Notes under the pieces: generated by a model
Told to the model about the DNA's origin: nothing
The model's database searches: none
The model's input: the letters and a program-made list of their open reading frames with translations, nothing else
Assembly (NCBI RefSeq): GCF_021026095.1
Contig: NZ_JAJNCU010000002.1
Span: 186,001 to 250,000 of the forward strand
Origin: Salinicoccus halitifaciens
GTDB taxonomy: Bacteria; Bacillota; Bacilli; Staphylococcales; Salinicoccaceae
DNA: 64,000 nt
Reading direction: 5' to 3'
Made by a program: the position numbers and the translations under genes
Part shown: piece by piece, positions 32,709 to 41,067 of the stretch
Numbering within the stretch: the first letter of the stretch is position 1
Layout of the letters: the number at the start of each line of letters is the position of its first letter

Positions 32709-34406
32709 ATGAGAAAGTATTTGATGCTTTCATTGATGTCTGTGTTCGTGCTAGTGCTTGCGGCATGTGCGGATGATTCAGAGGTCGATGAAGAAGCTGC
32801 AGGGGACAACGCCGATGACGGCGATGCAGCGACGGAGGAATCGGCATCCGGTGACATCGTGATTGCCATGCAGGATGACGCGGTGTCACTGGATCCGCAC
32901 GGCAGTAACGACTCTGCCTCATCACAGGTGCGTCAGAACATCTATGAAAGCCTGGTGCAGCAGGATGCCAACATGGAACTGGTTCCGGGTCTTGCGGAGG
33001 AATGGGAAGCCGTTGAGGAAGACGTGTGGAACTTGACGCTCAGGGAAGGTACGACATTCCACAGCGGTGAAGAGTTCACTGCCGAAGATGTCAAAGCGAC
33101 ATTCGACAGGGTGCGTGACGAAGCGGTCGCTTCAGAAGTCGCTTTCCTGTTTGAAATGATCGAGGAAGTTGAAATCGTGGGCGACTACGAAGTCAACCTC
33201 CATACGGAATATCCTTTTGCGCCGCTTCCGAGCCACCTGGCACATAACACTGGCGGCATCATGAGCAAATCGCTCATCGATGAAGACTACCAGAATGCTT
33301 TGGATGAAGCGGGTGTCGACATGACTGCAGATGAATACTATGAACTCCGTGAAGAAGGCGGGGACGAGTATGAAGATGTCATGGATCAGATTTCAGGCGA
33401 CATCGGCAACGTCATCAGCTCAAATCCGGATGGCACGAACCACGGTGTCCTGGAAGAGCGCAACCCTGGACAGGAAACGGTACTTACAAGATTTGAAGAC
33501 TTCCAGGGCGGGGAGCGGAACTTTGATTCAGTCACTTTCCGTGTCATCCCTGAAGTGAGTGCAAGACTTGCCGAACTTGAAACAGGCGGTGTACAGGTTG
33601 CACGCGACATCGATGCATCCAACGCACAGCGTGTTGAGAGCGGTGAAAACACCGAGCTGCTGGAGCAGGAATCACTGCGTACGGACTACCTCGGTTTCAA
33701 CACCCAGAAAGAACCTTTCGACGATGAGAAAGTGAGACAGGCGATTGCACACGCAATCGATACTGAAGCAATCGTTGAAGGCGTGTACGACGGCATGGGC
33801 ATTTCGGCGACACACCCGATCCCGCCGGATGTATGGGGTTATGACGACAGCCTTGAAGGCCAGCAGTACGACCTCGACAGAGCGAAGGAACTGCTTGCTG
33901 AAAGTGATCATCCTGACGGATTCTCAACCGAGTTATGGGTGAGGGACGACCAGATGATCGTCGACACAGCACTGTATATCCAGGAGAGCCTCGGCGAACT
34001 GAACATCGATGTACAGGTTGAGCAGATGGAGTGGGGCGCGTTCCTCGACAGGACAGGCCAGGGCGACCAGGAAATGTACCTGCTCGGCTGGACGACTGTA
34101 ACGGCGGATGCGGACTACGGCTTATATGCACTGCATCATTCCGATAACTTCGGTGCCGTCGGCAACCGTTCATTCTATGCGAATGACGAACTCGACGAAG
34201 CACTTGATGACGGCAGGACTGAATCTGATGAAGATGCACGTGCGGAAGCTTACTCCACTGCACAGCAGATCATCATAGAAGAAGCGCCGATTGCACCGAT
34301 CGTGCATTCCAACTTCTCAATCGGTGTCGATACCAGCCAGGTTGACGGCATTGAGCTGGATGCCCTCGGTGACGTACGGTTTGAGAACGTGACATTCAAC
34401 GAATAA
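32709..34406 (+). CDS. peptide ABC transporter substrate-binding lipoprotein (OppA family), copy 1
   Basis: The 565-residue SBP_bac_5 protein has a signal peptide with lipobox LAAC (Cys20), an Asp/Glu-rich linker to about residue 48, and then the two-lobed binding domain. The domain starts DIVIAMQDDAVSLDPHGSNDSASSQV and includes LREGTTFHSGEEFTAEDVKATFDRV and the later VRQAIAHAIDTEAIVEGVYDG block. No permease or ATPase genes are adjacent. The next gene is a close paralogue in the same orientation. AGGGGG precedes the ATG. It probably binds oligopeptides or nickel/heme-like ligands for a transporter encoded elsewhere. Confidence 0.88.
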   Translation: MRKYLMLSLMSVFVLVLAACADDSEVDEEAAGDNADDGDAATEESASGDIVIAMQDDAVSLDPHGSNDSASSQVRQNIYESLVQQDANMELVPGLAEEWEAVEEDVWNLTLREGTTFHSGEEFTAEDVKATFDRVRDEAVASEVAFLFEMIEEVEIVGDYEVNLHTEYPFAPLPSHLAHNTGGIMSKSLIDEDYQNALDEAGVDMTADEYYELREEGGDEYEDVMDQISGDIGNVISSNPDGTNHGVLEERNPGQETVLTRFEDFQGGERNFDSVTFRVIPEVSARLAELETGGVQVARDIDASNAQRVESGENTELLEQESLRTDYLGFNTQKEPFDDEKVRQAIAHAIDTEAIVEGVYDGMGISATHPIPPDVWGYDDSLEGQQYDLDRAKELLAESDHPDGFSTELWVRDDQMIVDTALYIQESLGELNIDVQVEQMEWGAFLDRTGQGDQEMYLLGWTTVTADADYGLYALHHSDNFGAVGNRSFYANDELDEALDDGRTESDEDARAEAYSTAQQIIIEEAPIAPIVHSNFSIGVDTSQVDGIELDALGDVRFENVTFNE

Positions 34407-34424
34407 TTGAAAGAGATTCAACAG

Positions 34425-34457
34425 ATGACCCCAAATAAGATTTTGGGGTCATTTTTA
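34425..34457 (+). terminator. terminator of OppA-like copy 1
   Basis: ATGACCCCAAA (34425-34435) pairs with TTTGGGGTCAT (34442-34452), followed by a T run. The two paralogues are thus separate transcription units. Confidence 0.9.
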
Positions 34458-34568
34458 ATTTTTGGAGAACTTTATTTCGAAAATCATGTGAATTTTTTAA
34501 TGAACTTCCGTCCCACAGTACATTAACGTGTTAAAGTATTATTAGTTTTATATGAAGGAGGAATAATG

Positions 34569-36242
34569 ATGAATAAATACATGTTGCTTATGCTGACGGG
34601 TGTGCTTGCTTTGGTGCTCTCGGCCTGCGCGGACGATTCCAATGTGGATGAAGCGGCGGAAGGGGACGGCGCGGCGGATGCGGGCGACCTTGTGATCGCC
34701 ATGCAGGATGACGTCGTCTCCATCGACCCGCACGGCAGCAACGACACCGCTTCGGCGCAGGTGCGCATGAATATATACGAGACGCTGGTGAATCAGACCA
34801 TGGAGATGGAACTCACCGCAGGCCTGGCCGAGGAATGGGAGACCATTGAAGATGATGTGTGGAACTTTCAGCTCAGGGAAGGCACGACCTTCCACAGCGG
34901 CGAGGCATTCACGGCAGAAGATGTGAAGGCGACGCTCGACCGTGTGAATGATGAGGCGGTCGCATCGGAAGCGGCCTTCCTGTTCGAGATGATCGAGGAA
35001 GTGGAGATCGTCGGTGATTATGAAGTGAACATCCATACCGAGTTCCCATTTGCACCGCTGCCGAGCCATCTCGCGCACAACACCGGCGGCATCATCAGCA
35101 AGTCGCTGATCGATGAGGATTATCAGTATGCGCTCGATGAAGCGGGGGTCGATATGACGGCGGATGAGTATTACGTGCTCCGCGAAGACGGCGGGGATGA
35201 GTATGAGGAAGTCATGGATCAGATTTCCGAACATGTCGGTTCGGTGATCGGCTCCGAGACGGACGGCACGAACCATGTGATGCTTGAAGAACGAAATCCG
35301 GGACAGGAAACGGTCCTGACGAAGTTTGAGGGTTTCCAGGGAGAAGGCGGTGAACGCGGCTTTGATACGGTGACTTTCCGCGTCATTCCGGAGTCCGGTG
35401 CGAGGCTTGCGGAGCTTGAGACGGGCGGCGTCCAGATCGTCCGTGATGTTGACTCTGCGAATGCGGACCGTGTCGAAAGCGGCGAAAATACGGAGCTTTT
35501 GGAGCAGGAATCATCCCGTACGGATTATTTGGGCTTCAACACTGAAAAGGAGCCGTTTGATGACGTGCGCGTCAGGCAGGCCATTGCATATGCAATCGAC
35601 AGGGACATGATCGTCGAAGGCGTCTACGACAACATGGGCATTGCAGCCACACACCCGATTGCACCGGATGTATGGGGTTATGACGATTCACTCGACGGCC
35701 GTGAATATGACCTGGAGAGGGCGAAAGAACTACTCGCAGAAAGTGATCATCCGGACGGATTCTCGACCGAACTGTGGGTGAGGGACGATCAGATGAACGT
35801 CGACACTGCCTTGTACATCCAGGAAAGCCTGGCCGAGCTCGGCATTGAAGTGTCGGTGCAGCAGCTTGAATGGGGCACGTTCCTTGAGCGGACGGGCCAG
35901 GGCGATCATGAAATGTTCGCAATGGGCTGGACGACGGTGACCGGTGATGCCGACAACGGATTATACGCACTGTATCATTCGGAGAATAAAGGCGCGACAG
36001 GCAACCGTTCATTCTATGCAAATGATGAACTGGACGCGGCACTCGATGCAGGACGGAGCGAGGCTGATGAAGGCGACCGCGCCGATGCCTATTCGGCCGC
36101 ACAGGAAATCATCATTGAAGAAGCACCGACGGTCTCACTCGTCCATCCGAACTTCGCGGTCGGCGTGGATACGTCACAAGTTGACGGCGTGGCCATCGAC
36201 CCGATCGGCCTGGTGCGCATAGAGAATCTGACATTCAAATAA
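34569..36242 (+). CDS. peptide ABC transporter substrate-binding lipoprotein (OppA family), copy 2
   Basis: This 557-residue tandem paralogue of the gene at 32709 aligns over the whole length. It has lipobox LSAC, a shorter acidic linker, the start DLVIAMQDDVVSIDPHGSNDTASAQV and the same LLEQESSRTDYLGFNTEKEPFDD core. Differences cluster in lobe two (for example NGLYALYHSENKGATGNRSFY against YGLYALHHSDNFGAVGNRSFY), which could change ligand preference. The start is the second of two adjacent ATGs, 7 bp after AGGAGG. Copy 2 uses more G/C-ending codons than copy 1. No transporter core genes are nearby. Confidence 0.88.
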   Translation: MNKYMLLMLTGVLALVLSACADDSNVDEAAEGDGAADAGDLVIAMQDDVVSIDPHGSNDTASAQVRMNIYETLVNQTMEMELTAGLAEEWETIEDDVWNFQLREGTTFHSGEAFTAEDVKATLDRVNDEAVASEAAFLFEMIEEVEIVGDYEVNIHTEFPFAPLPSHLAHNTGGIISKSLIDEDYQYALDEAGVDMTADEYYVLREDGGDEYEEVMDQISEHVGSVIGSETDGTNHVMLEERNPGQETVLTKFEGFQGEGGERGFDTVTFRVIPESGARLAELETGGVQIVRDVDSANADRVESGENTELLEQESSRTDYLGFNTEKEPFDDVRVRQAIAYAIDRDMIVEGVYDNMGIAATHPIAPDVWGYDDSLDGREYDLERAKELLAESDHPDGFSTELWVRDDQMNVDTALYIQESLAELGIEVSVQQLEWGTFLERTGQGDHEMFAMGWTTVTGDADNGLYALYHSENKGATGNRSFYANDELDAALDAGRSEADEGDRADAYSAAQEIIIEEAPTVSLVHPNFAVGVDTSQVDGVAIDPIGLVRIENLTFK

Positions 36243-36251
36243 TTGCTGGGA

Positions 36252-36278
36252 GGTCGGGACATGGGTCCCGGCCTTTTT
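36252..36278 (+). terminator. terminator of OppA-like copy 2
   Basis: GGTCGGGAC (36252-36260 region) pairs with GTCCCGGCC with one G-T pair, followed by TTTTTGT. Confidence 0.82.
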
Positions 36279-36317
36279 GTATTTTGAGGGTTTTTATGGG
36301 GGGCGGCGAGGCTTGCT

Positions 36318-36658
36318 GTTTAGATAGCCTTAAAAATCCAGCTATCTGAACGTTTGAAGAGCCTTTCTGTTTAGTTAACCTTAAAAATCCAGCTAACTAA
36401 ACGTCTGAAGCTCCTTGCTGTTTAGATGGCCATAAAAATCCAGCTATCTGAACGTTTGAAGAGCCTTTCTGTTTAGTTAACCTTAAAAATCCAGCTAACT
36501 AAACGTCTGAAGCCCCTTACTGTTTAGATAGCCATGAAAATACAGCTAACTAAACGTTTGAAGTCCCTTACTGTTTAGTTAACCTTAAAAATCCAGCTAA
36601 CTAAACGCTTGAAGGGCCTTACTGTTTAGATAGCCATGAAAATCCAGCTAACTGAACA
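36318..36658. repeat. tandem array of seven 51-bp hairpin units (GTTTAG family, array B)
   Basis: Units start at 36318, 36369, 36420, 36471, 36522, 36573 and 36624, all 51 bp apart. Left arms alternate between GTTTAGATAG (units 1, 5, 7; GATGG in 3) and GTTTAGTTAA (units 2, 4, 6). Right arms follow in units 1 to 4 and 6: CTATCTGAAC or CTAACTAAAC. The array therefore has a 102-bp higher-order period. Units 5 and 7 carry a mismatched pair. It is the same family as array A at 1684, about 34.6 kb away. The array fills the gap between a terminator and the next promoter; no gene is seen in it. Confidence 0.95.
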
Positions 36659-36690
36659 CCTCAGTTGTCCGCAGGGTATACGCTGACTTG

Positions 36691-36719
36691 TTGTGCATCT
36701 TCAGGAACTCGATTATGAT
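36691..36719 (+). promoter_or_regulatory. promoter of the beta-lactamase-like gene
   Basis: TTGTGC (36691-36696), a 17-bp spacer and TATGAT (36714-36719) lie just downstream of array B. The transcript would begin only a few bases before the ribosome site. Confidence 0.55.
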
Positions 36720-36741
36720 GATGTATAAAGGGGGAGTCACC

Positions 36742-37515
36742 ATGATGAAAGAAGAGATAGACATGCTGGTGCGGCAGCAGTCGACGAAAAACATCTCGTA
36801 TGTGATCGAACACGAAGGGGAAGTGATCCGTCACCGGGAAAATAAAGTCCATCGCTCGGCAAGCGTCATCAAAATACCGCTCTGCCTTGCCGCACTTAAA
36901 AAGGCGCACGATGTGGATCGGGATGACCTGCTGCTCGTCAAAAAGAAGGTCGGCGGTTCGGGGGTGCTTCATGCATTGAATGATGTGGAAGTGATTCCTC
37001 TGAAAGATACGGTGGTGCTTGCGATGATCGTCTCGGACAATACGGCTTCCAACATGCTGATGGACTATGTCGGATTTAAAAATCTTGAGAAATCATTCAG
37101 GGAGTGGGGCATCAACGACTCGGTGCTCGGGCGGCATTTCATGGATACGTCGGGGGATGCATCTAAAATATCGAACACCGCCACTGCCGAAGATATGATG
37201 ACGGCACTTCACCTTATATATGAAGAAAATAAATTCATCCCGGAGCCTGTGAGACAGGATATGCAGAAGCATATGCGCAATTCGCAGTTCAACGACCGCG
37301 TCGGCGGTGCGCTGAACGACGGCGGGGATGAGGATCATATCACCGTGTCGAATAAGACGGGCACGCTTGATAACCTCGAGCATGACATCGGCGTCCTGCA
37401 GTCGAAGGATAAGACGGTGAAGTTCTCCGTGCTCTCTTCTGATTGGAACAGCAACCTCGAAGCACGGTATTTCCTGAATGACCTCGGAAAAACCCTGATT
37501 AAATACTTCCAATAA
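36742..37515 (+). CDS. cytoplasmic class A beta-lactamase-like serine hydrolase
   Basis: The 257 residues carry all three penicillin-recognising motifs of the class A fold: SVIK (Ser41, Lys44), SDN (98-100) and KTG (205-207). There is no signal peptide and no lipobox, so unlike true secreted beta-lactamases it should remain inside the cell. Proteins of this type (PF13354) are common in Bacillota, and their substrate is mostly unknown. A peptidase or amidase role is possible. The start is one of two adjacent ATGs after GGGGGAG. It ends in a terminator shared with ggt. Confidence 0.82.
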   Translation: MMKEEIDMLVRQQSTKNISYVIEHEGEVIRHRENKVHRSASVIKIPLCLAALKKAHDVDRDDLLLVKKKVGGSGVLHALNDVEVIPLKDTVVLAMIVSDNTASNMLMDYVGFKNLEKSFREWGINDSVLGRHFMDTSGDASKISNTATAEDMMTALHLIYEENKFIPEPVRQDMQKHMRNSQFNDRVGGALNDGGDEDHITVSNKTGTLDNLEHDIGVLQSKDKTVKFSVLSSDWNSNLEARYFLNDLGKTLIKYFQ

Positions 37516-37516
37516 A

Positions 37517-37547
37517 AAACCCACCTCTAATGAGGTGGGTTTATTTT
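37517..37547. terminator. bidirectional terminator between the hydrolase gene and ggt
   Basis: AAACCCACCTC (37517-37527) and GAGGTGGGTTT (37532-37542) form a perfect stem with loop TAAT, flanked by A and T runs. Confidence 0.9.
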
Positions 37548-37556
37548 GGATTACAA

Positions 37557-39314
37557 TTATTCAAGTTCGAGTCCGAATGAGGCACCGTTCCTGTTTTCAT
37601 CGGTGGCGCCGGTGTAGACACCTTCGTCAGGGTCGTACATGATGCTATTCACGTTGCCGATCGGTGCCGGCTCGTCAGTGAAACCGTGGCCCATATCGTT
37701 CAGCTGTGAAATCACTTCTTCAGGGATGCCTTCCTCATGGAGGTAGTTGTCCGGGTTGTTTGTGAATATCCTAGGTTCGTTCAGTGCATCTGCGAGAGGC
37801 AGGTCGTACTCGTATGTGTTCAGGATTGTCTGAAGCACGGAAGTGATGATCGTCTGACCGCCCGGTGAGCCGACTGTGAGGACCGGCTGGCCGTCATTGA
37901 AGACGATCGTCGGCGTCATGCTGCTGAGCGGGCGTTTATTCGGCTGGACTTCGTTCGCACCGCCCGGCTCCGGATCGAAGTCGGTCAGTTCGTTGTTCAA
38001 CAGGAAGCCGTATTCCGGCACCATGATGCCCGACCCGAAGACCTGCTCGATGGTTGTCGTGTAGGATACGACGTTACCGTAAGAATCGACGACGGAGTAG
38101 TGGGTCGTCTGTCCGTCCACCCTGTCACCCGGCTGTGCGACCGCACCCTGTCTTTCAAAGTCTTCCTGGTAAGGCATGACATCTCCCGCTTCAGGATTTT
38201 CAATCACGGAATCAAGGCTGATGAGATTGCGTCTTTCTTCAATGTAATCCGGATGGAGCAGACCTTCCACCGGCACATCGACGAACTCAGGGTCGCCTGC
38301 ATATTCCGCACGGTCCGCATAAGCGAGGTGCATCGTTTCAGCAAGCAGATGATATTTCTCGACTGACTTGATGTCATACTGCGATAAATCGAAGCCGTCA
38401 AGGATGCCGAGCATCTGCAGGAGGAAGACCCCGCCTGAACTTGGCGGCGGCATCGTTGCGATGTCGTAATCCTTATACTGTCCCCACACCGGTTCATCGA
38501 TTGTGACATCATACTTCTGCATGTCCTCAACGGCGAGCGAGCCGCCGAATTCCTGTACGGTGCTGGCAACCGCTTCTGCGATTTCACCGTTGTAGAATAC
38601 ATCGGTTCCCTGCTCGCTGATCATTCTTAATGTATGCGCAAGATCCGGCTGGACGAGCATGTCACCTTCAGCAAGCGGCGCACCGTCACTGAAGAACACT
38701 TCGCTTGCGGCACTCCTTTCGAGTTTTTCCGCATGTGTCTCTATTTCACCCGCGAGGAAGTCATCGATCGGGAAACCTTCTTCGGCAAGCGCGATCGCCG
38801 GGGCGATCAGGTCATGCATGGCGATTGTTCCCCACATGTTGTGGCTGGTCTCAAGTCCCGCTGCAGTGCCCGGGACACCGACCGAGTTGCCGTGGATTAC
38901 ACGGTCTTCAAAATCCATCGGTTCCCCGTCATCACCGAGGAACATTTCCGGATATGCGCCCGCCGGTGCACGCTCACGGCTGTTGATGATCGTTGTTTCC
39001 TTCGTCGCTGCATCATACACCATCATGAAACCGCCGCCGCCGATGCCTGACATCATGGGCTCGGTCACCGTCAACGCGTACTGCATGGCGATTGCGGCAT
39101 CCACCGCATTACCGCCGGACTCCAGAACATCAAGCCCGACCTGGGAGGCGAGCGGGTGGGCGGAGACAATCATGCCGTCACTGCCGGTCGCCGTATTGTT
39201 TTCCGTCCCGTAATCCGGCTGGAAGGATGAAGCGGCCGCAAACTGGGATAAAGTGACGGCTGTGAGCAGCGCCACCCCTGCAATCATGCTGAGACGTCTG
39301 AGGAAAGATTTCAT
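37557..39314 (-). CDS. ggt: secreted gamma-glutamyltransferase
   Basis: The 585-residue precursor has a signal peptide (about 1-29). It matures by self-cleavage before Thr403 (motif GQTTHYSVVD), which becomes the N-terminal nucleophile of the small subunit. Other conserved parts are NAVDAAIAMQYALTVTEPMMSGIGGGGF (69-96), NSRERAP with the glutamyl-binding Arg113, and the SSGGVFLLQMLGIL block. The lid-loop equivalent around 435-450 is present. It hydrolyses glutathione or poly-gamma-glutamate and supplies glutamate outside the cell. I start at the ATG 39314, 8 bp after GGAG; the GTG at 39323 overlaps that site. Confidence 0.92.
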   Translation of the reverse strand: MKSFLRRLSMIAGVALLTAVTLSQFAAASSFQPDYGTENNTATGSDGMIVSAHPLASQVGLDVLESGGNAVDAAIAMQYALTVTEPMMSGIGGGGFMMVYDAATKETTIINSRERAPAGAYPEMFLGDDGEPMDFEDRVIHGNSVGVPGTAAGLETSHNMWGTIAMHDLIAPAIALAEEGFPIDDFLAGEIETHAEKLERSAASEVFFSDGAPLAEGDMLVQPDLAHTLRMISEQGTDVFYNGEIAEAVASTVQEFGGSLAVEDMQKYDVTIDEPVWGQYKDYDIATMPPPSSGGVFLLQMLGILDGFDLSQYDIKSVEKYHLLAETMHLAYADRAEYAGDPEFVDVPVEGLLHPDYIEERRNLISLDSVIENPEAGDVMPYQEDFERQGAVAQPGDRVDGQTTHYSVVDSYGNVVSYTTTIEQVFGSGIMVPEYGFLLNNELTDFDPEPGGANEVQPNKRPLSSMTPTIVFNDGQPVLTVGSPGGQTIITSVLQTILNTYEYDLPLADALNEPRIFTNNPDNYLHEEGIPEEVISQLNDMGHGFTDEPAPIGNVNSIMYDPDEGVYTGATDENRNGASFGLELE

Positions 39315-39554
39315 AAAAAACACTCCTTAAGATAGTTTTAATGATTCAATCGTCGTGTCTGCCGGCTACAACCTGATGAATTCCAAATTTTCAGATAACG
39401 TTAATGTAATAATACCATAAAGTGGATATGAGGGGAAGGGTATGGCGGGTTTCGGCAGATGTTGTAGAAGGGCTGTCGGTTCCAACAGATGCTCGCGGAT
39501 CGAACGAGCATTTGATGGGCGGTTCAACATAATAAATATCTCCATCCACCAAAA

Positions 39555-39580
39555 AACCTGAACGGAATTCCGTTCAGGTT
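39555..39580 (-). terminator. terminator overlapping the ctaG stop codon
   Basis: AACCTGAACGGAA and its exact complement form a 26-nt palindrome; on the minus strand it is followed by TTTTTTGG. The ctaG stop codon (39574-39576) lies inside the stem. The 240 bp between here and ggt hold only a small inverted repeat (ATGCTCG/CGAGCAT near 39491-39513) that I cannot explain. Confidence 0.82.
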
Positions 39581-40359
39581 TTCGCCATTCCGGCGTCGGC
39601 CCCGGCTTCACGTGCCGAGGTCTCCTTTTTATACCAGTGGTAGCATAAAATGATGATCAATATTAAATCGACGATATCGCCGCCGTAGTACATCACTATG
39701 GCCCCTGTCCGGCCTTCGCCTGTCGGCACGCCGGGCGGCGGACTCTGATAGATCAGCTTCGACAGTGCCTTATGGAAGCCGAGCGCCGCAACGAGCGCAA
39801 CGGCCCGGTACCAGTAGGCGTGCCTGTGTGAAGTGATGTCCACGTAGATGATGCTGATGGTGAATAAGTATCCGGCAAGGAACACATGCAGGTGGACGAT
39901 GATGAAAAGGATCATGCTTTCATGCATCCACACATATAAATCTGTCATGTAAATCAGGAACAGTCCACCGATGTTCAGAACGGATGCGGTGAACGGGTTG
40001 GTGATGAACCTCCCGTAGGCGCTGTTCAGCACACGGCTGACAATCCGCGCATCCCCGGTCGGCAGCGCCCGCAGAAGCAGGGTCATCGGCTTGCTGTAGA
40101 CGAGGAATATCGGCGCAAGCATCCCGAGCAGCAGATGGCCGTACATATGCGCGATGAAGTTTTCATGTGCGGCATCACCGAGCGGCCCGACGAAGGCACT
40201 GGCTGCGGTGACGAGCCCTAAGATCCATAAAAACGGCCGCCTCACCGGCCATCTTCCGAACTTGCGGTTCGAGACGCGCATCGCCATCAGGTAGCCGAGG
40301 GTCAGGATAACGGCTGTGACTACGACGGCATCCTGTATCGCATGGAAATGTTCGTGCAT
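39574..40359 (-). CDS. ctaG: CtaG-family cytochrome c oxidase assembly membrane protein
   Basis: The 261 residues form seven membrane helices. The histidine-rich signature of the caa3_CtaG family is present: AHENFIAHMYGHLLLGMLAPIFLVYSKPMTLLLRAL, YVWMHESMILFIIVHLHVFLAGYLF and DITSHRHAYWYRAVALVAALGFHKALSKLIY. Members help assemble heme-copper oxidase, probably by handling copper. It lies three bases after a DUF2243 protein gene and its ribosome site (AGGGGGAT) sits in the end of that gene, so the two are one operon. No oxidase structural genes are in the window. Confidence 0.85.
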   Translation of the reverse strand: MHEHFHAIQDAVVVTAVILTLGYLMAMRVSNRKFGRWPVRRPFLWILGLVTAASAFVGPLGDAAHENFIAHMYGHLLLGMLAPIFLVYSKPMTLLLRALPTGDARIVSRVLNSAYGRFITNPFTASVLNIGGLFLIYMTDLYVWMHESMILFIIVHLHVFLAGYLFTISIIYVDITSHRHAYWYRAVALVAALGFHKALSKLIYQSPPPGVPTGEGRTGAIVMYYGGDIVDLILIIILCYHWYKKETSAREAGADAGMAKT

Positions 40360-40362
40360 ATC

Positions 40363-40836
40363 CTAATCCCCCTGGACCGCGGGATCATTCTTCCTGATCC
40401 TGTACCACAGGAAGGCACCGATTGCGAGCAGCAGGATGGCCGAAGAAATCCATGCGATATCATACGGCAGCAGATCCACGTTGTAACGGATCTGGTGGAT
40501 GCGCAGCACCTTATGGCTCACGACGCCGTCAAAGAGCTGGAAAGCGCCCATCCCCAAAAGCAGCCCGGCAGCCCACCTGACGGGGGAGTAGGTATGGATC
40601 CTGACCACATGGGCAAATAAAAATATCCCCGCAACGATGGCGAACAGAGCGAATGAATTCAACAGACCGTCTGAAAAGATCCCGAACTGGGTCGTGTCGA
40701 AGTCGAAGAAATGATGCCATTGGAGCAGCTGGTGAAAAATGATTTCATCAACAAGCGCCATCACACCGATCCCGATCAGCACCCCGGAGGTCATGATTTT
40801 ACGTCTTGCAGACACCGAATCCTTTTTTTCCTTCAT
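40363..40836 (-). CDS. DUF2243 membrane protein
   Basis: The 157-residue protein has four membrane helices. It shows the DUF2243 pattern IGVMALVDEIIFHQLLQWHHFFD, then GLLLGMGAFQLFDGVVSHKVLRIHQIR and a final helix. The several conserved His and Asp residues at membrane edges suggest metal binding. DUF2243 genes regularly sit beside ctaG, as here. The start is placed at the ATG 40836 (MKEKKDS) after AAGGGGTG; the frame is open further upstream without a ribosome site. Exact role unknown. Confidence 0.8.
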   Translation of the reverse strand: MKEKKDSVSARRKIMTSGVLIGIGVMALVDEIIFHQLLQWHHFFDFDTTQFGIFSDGLLNSFALFAIVAGIFLFAHVVRIHTYSPVRWAAGLLLGMGAFQLFDGVVSHKVLRIHQIRYNVDLLPYDIAWISSAILLLAIGAFLWYRIRKNDPAVQGD

Positions 40837-40934
40837 TATAAACAACACCCCTTCATTGTCTATGTATATTACATACAGTACCCTCAAACATCATTGAAAT
40901 AACGGATATCCGCGAAGTTTATTTTTTGGCATGT

Positions 40935-40959
40935 GTTTATAAAACTGGCTCATGGGTAA
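40935..40959 (+). promoter_or_regulatory. sigma-B promoter of the YflT/YsnF-type stress gene
   Basis: GTTTAT (40935-40940), a 13-bp spacer and GGGTAA (40954-40959) fit the sigma-B consensus. The leader to the start codon is about 100 nt. Confidence 0.75.
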
Positions 40960-41067
40960 ATATGGATTACATGCGAAAGGCATTCGCTGTTTGTTAATGA
41001 TGAAAATATGAATATGAATTAAAAATTGGACTTGAAATTTATAATCATCAAAATGGAGGTATTTATC

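Noticed and set aside
39420-39530. Seventh hairpin array near ggt
   Set aside because: ATGCTCG/CGAGCAT forms a small stem but occurs only once, and nearby TGTTG/CAACA pairs are too short to call a repeat.
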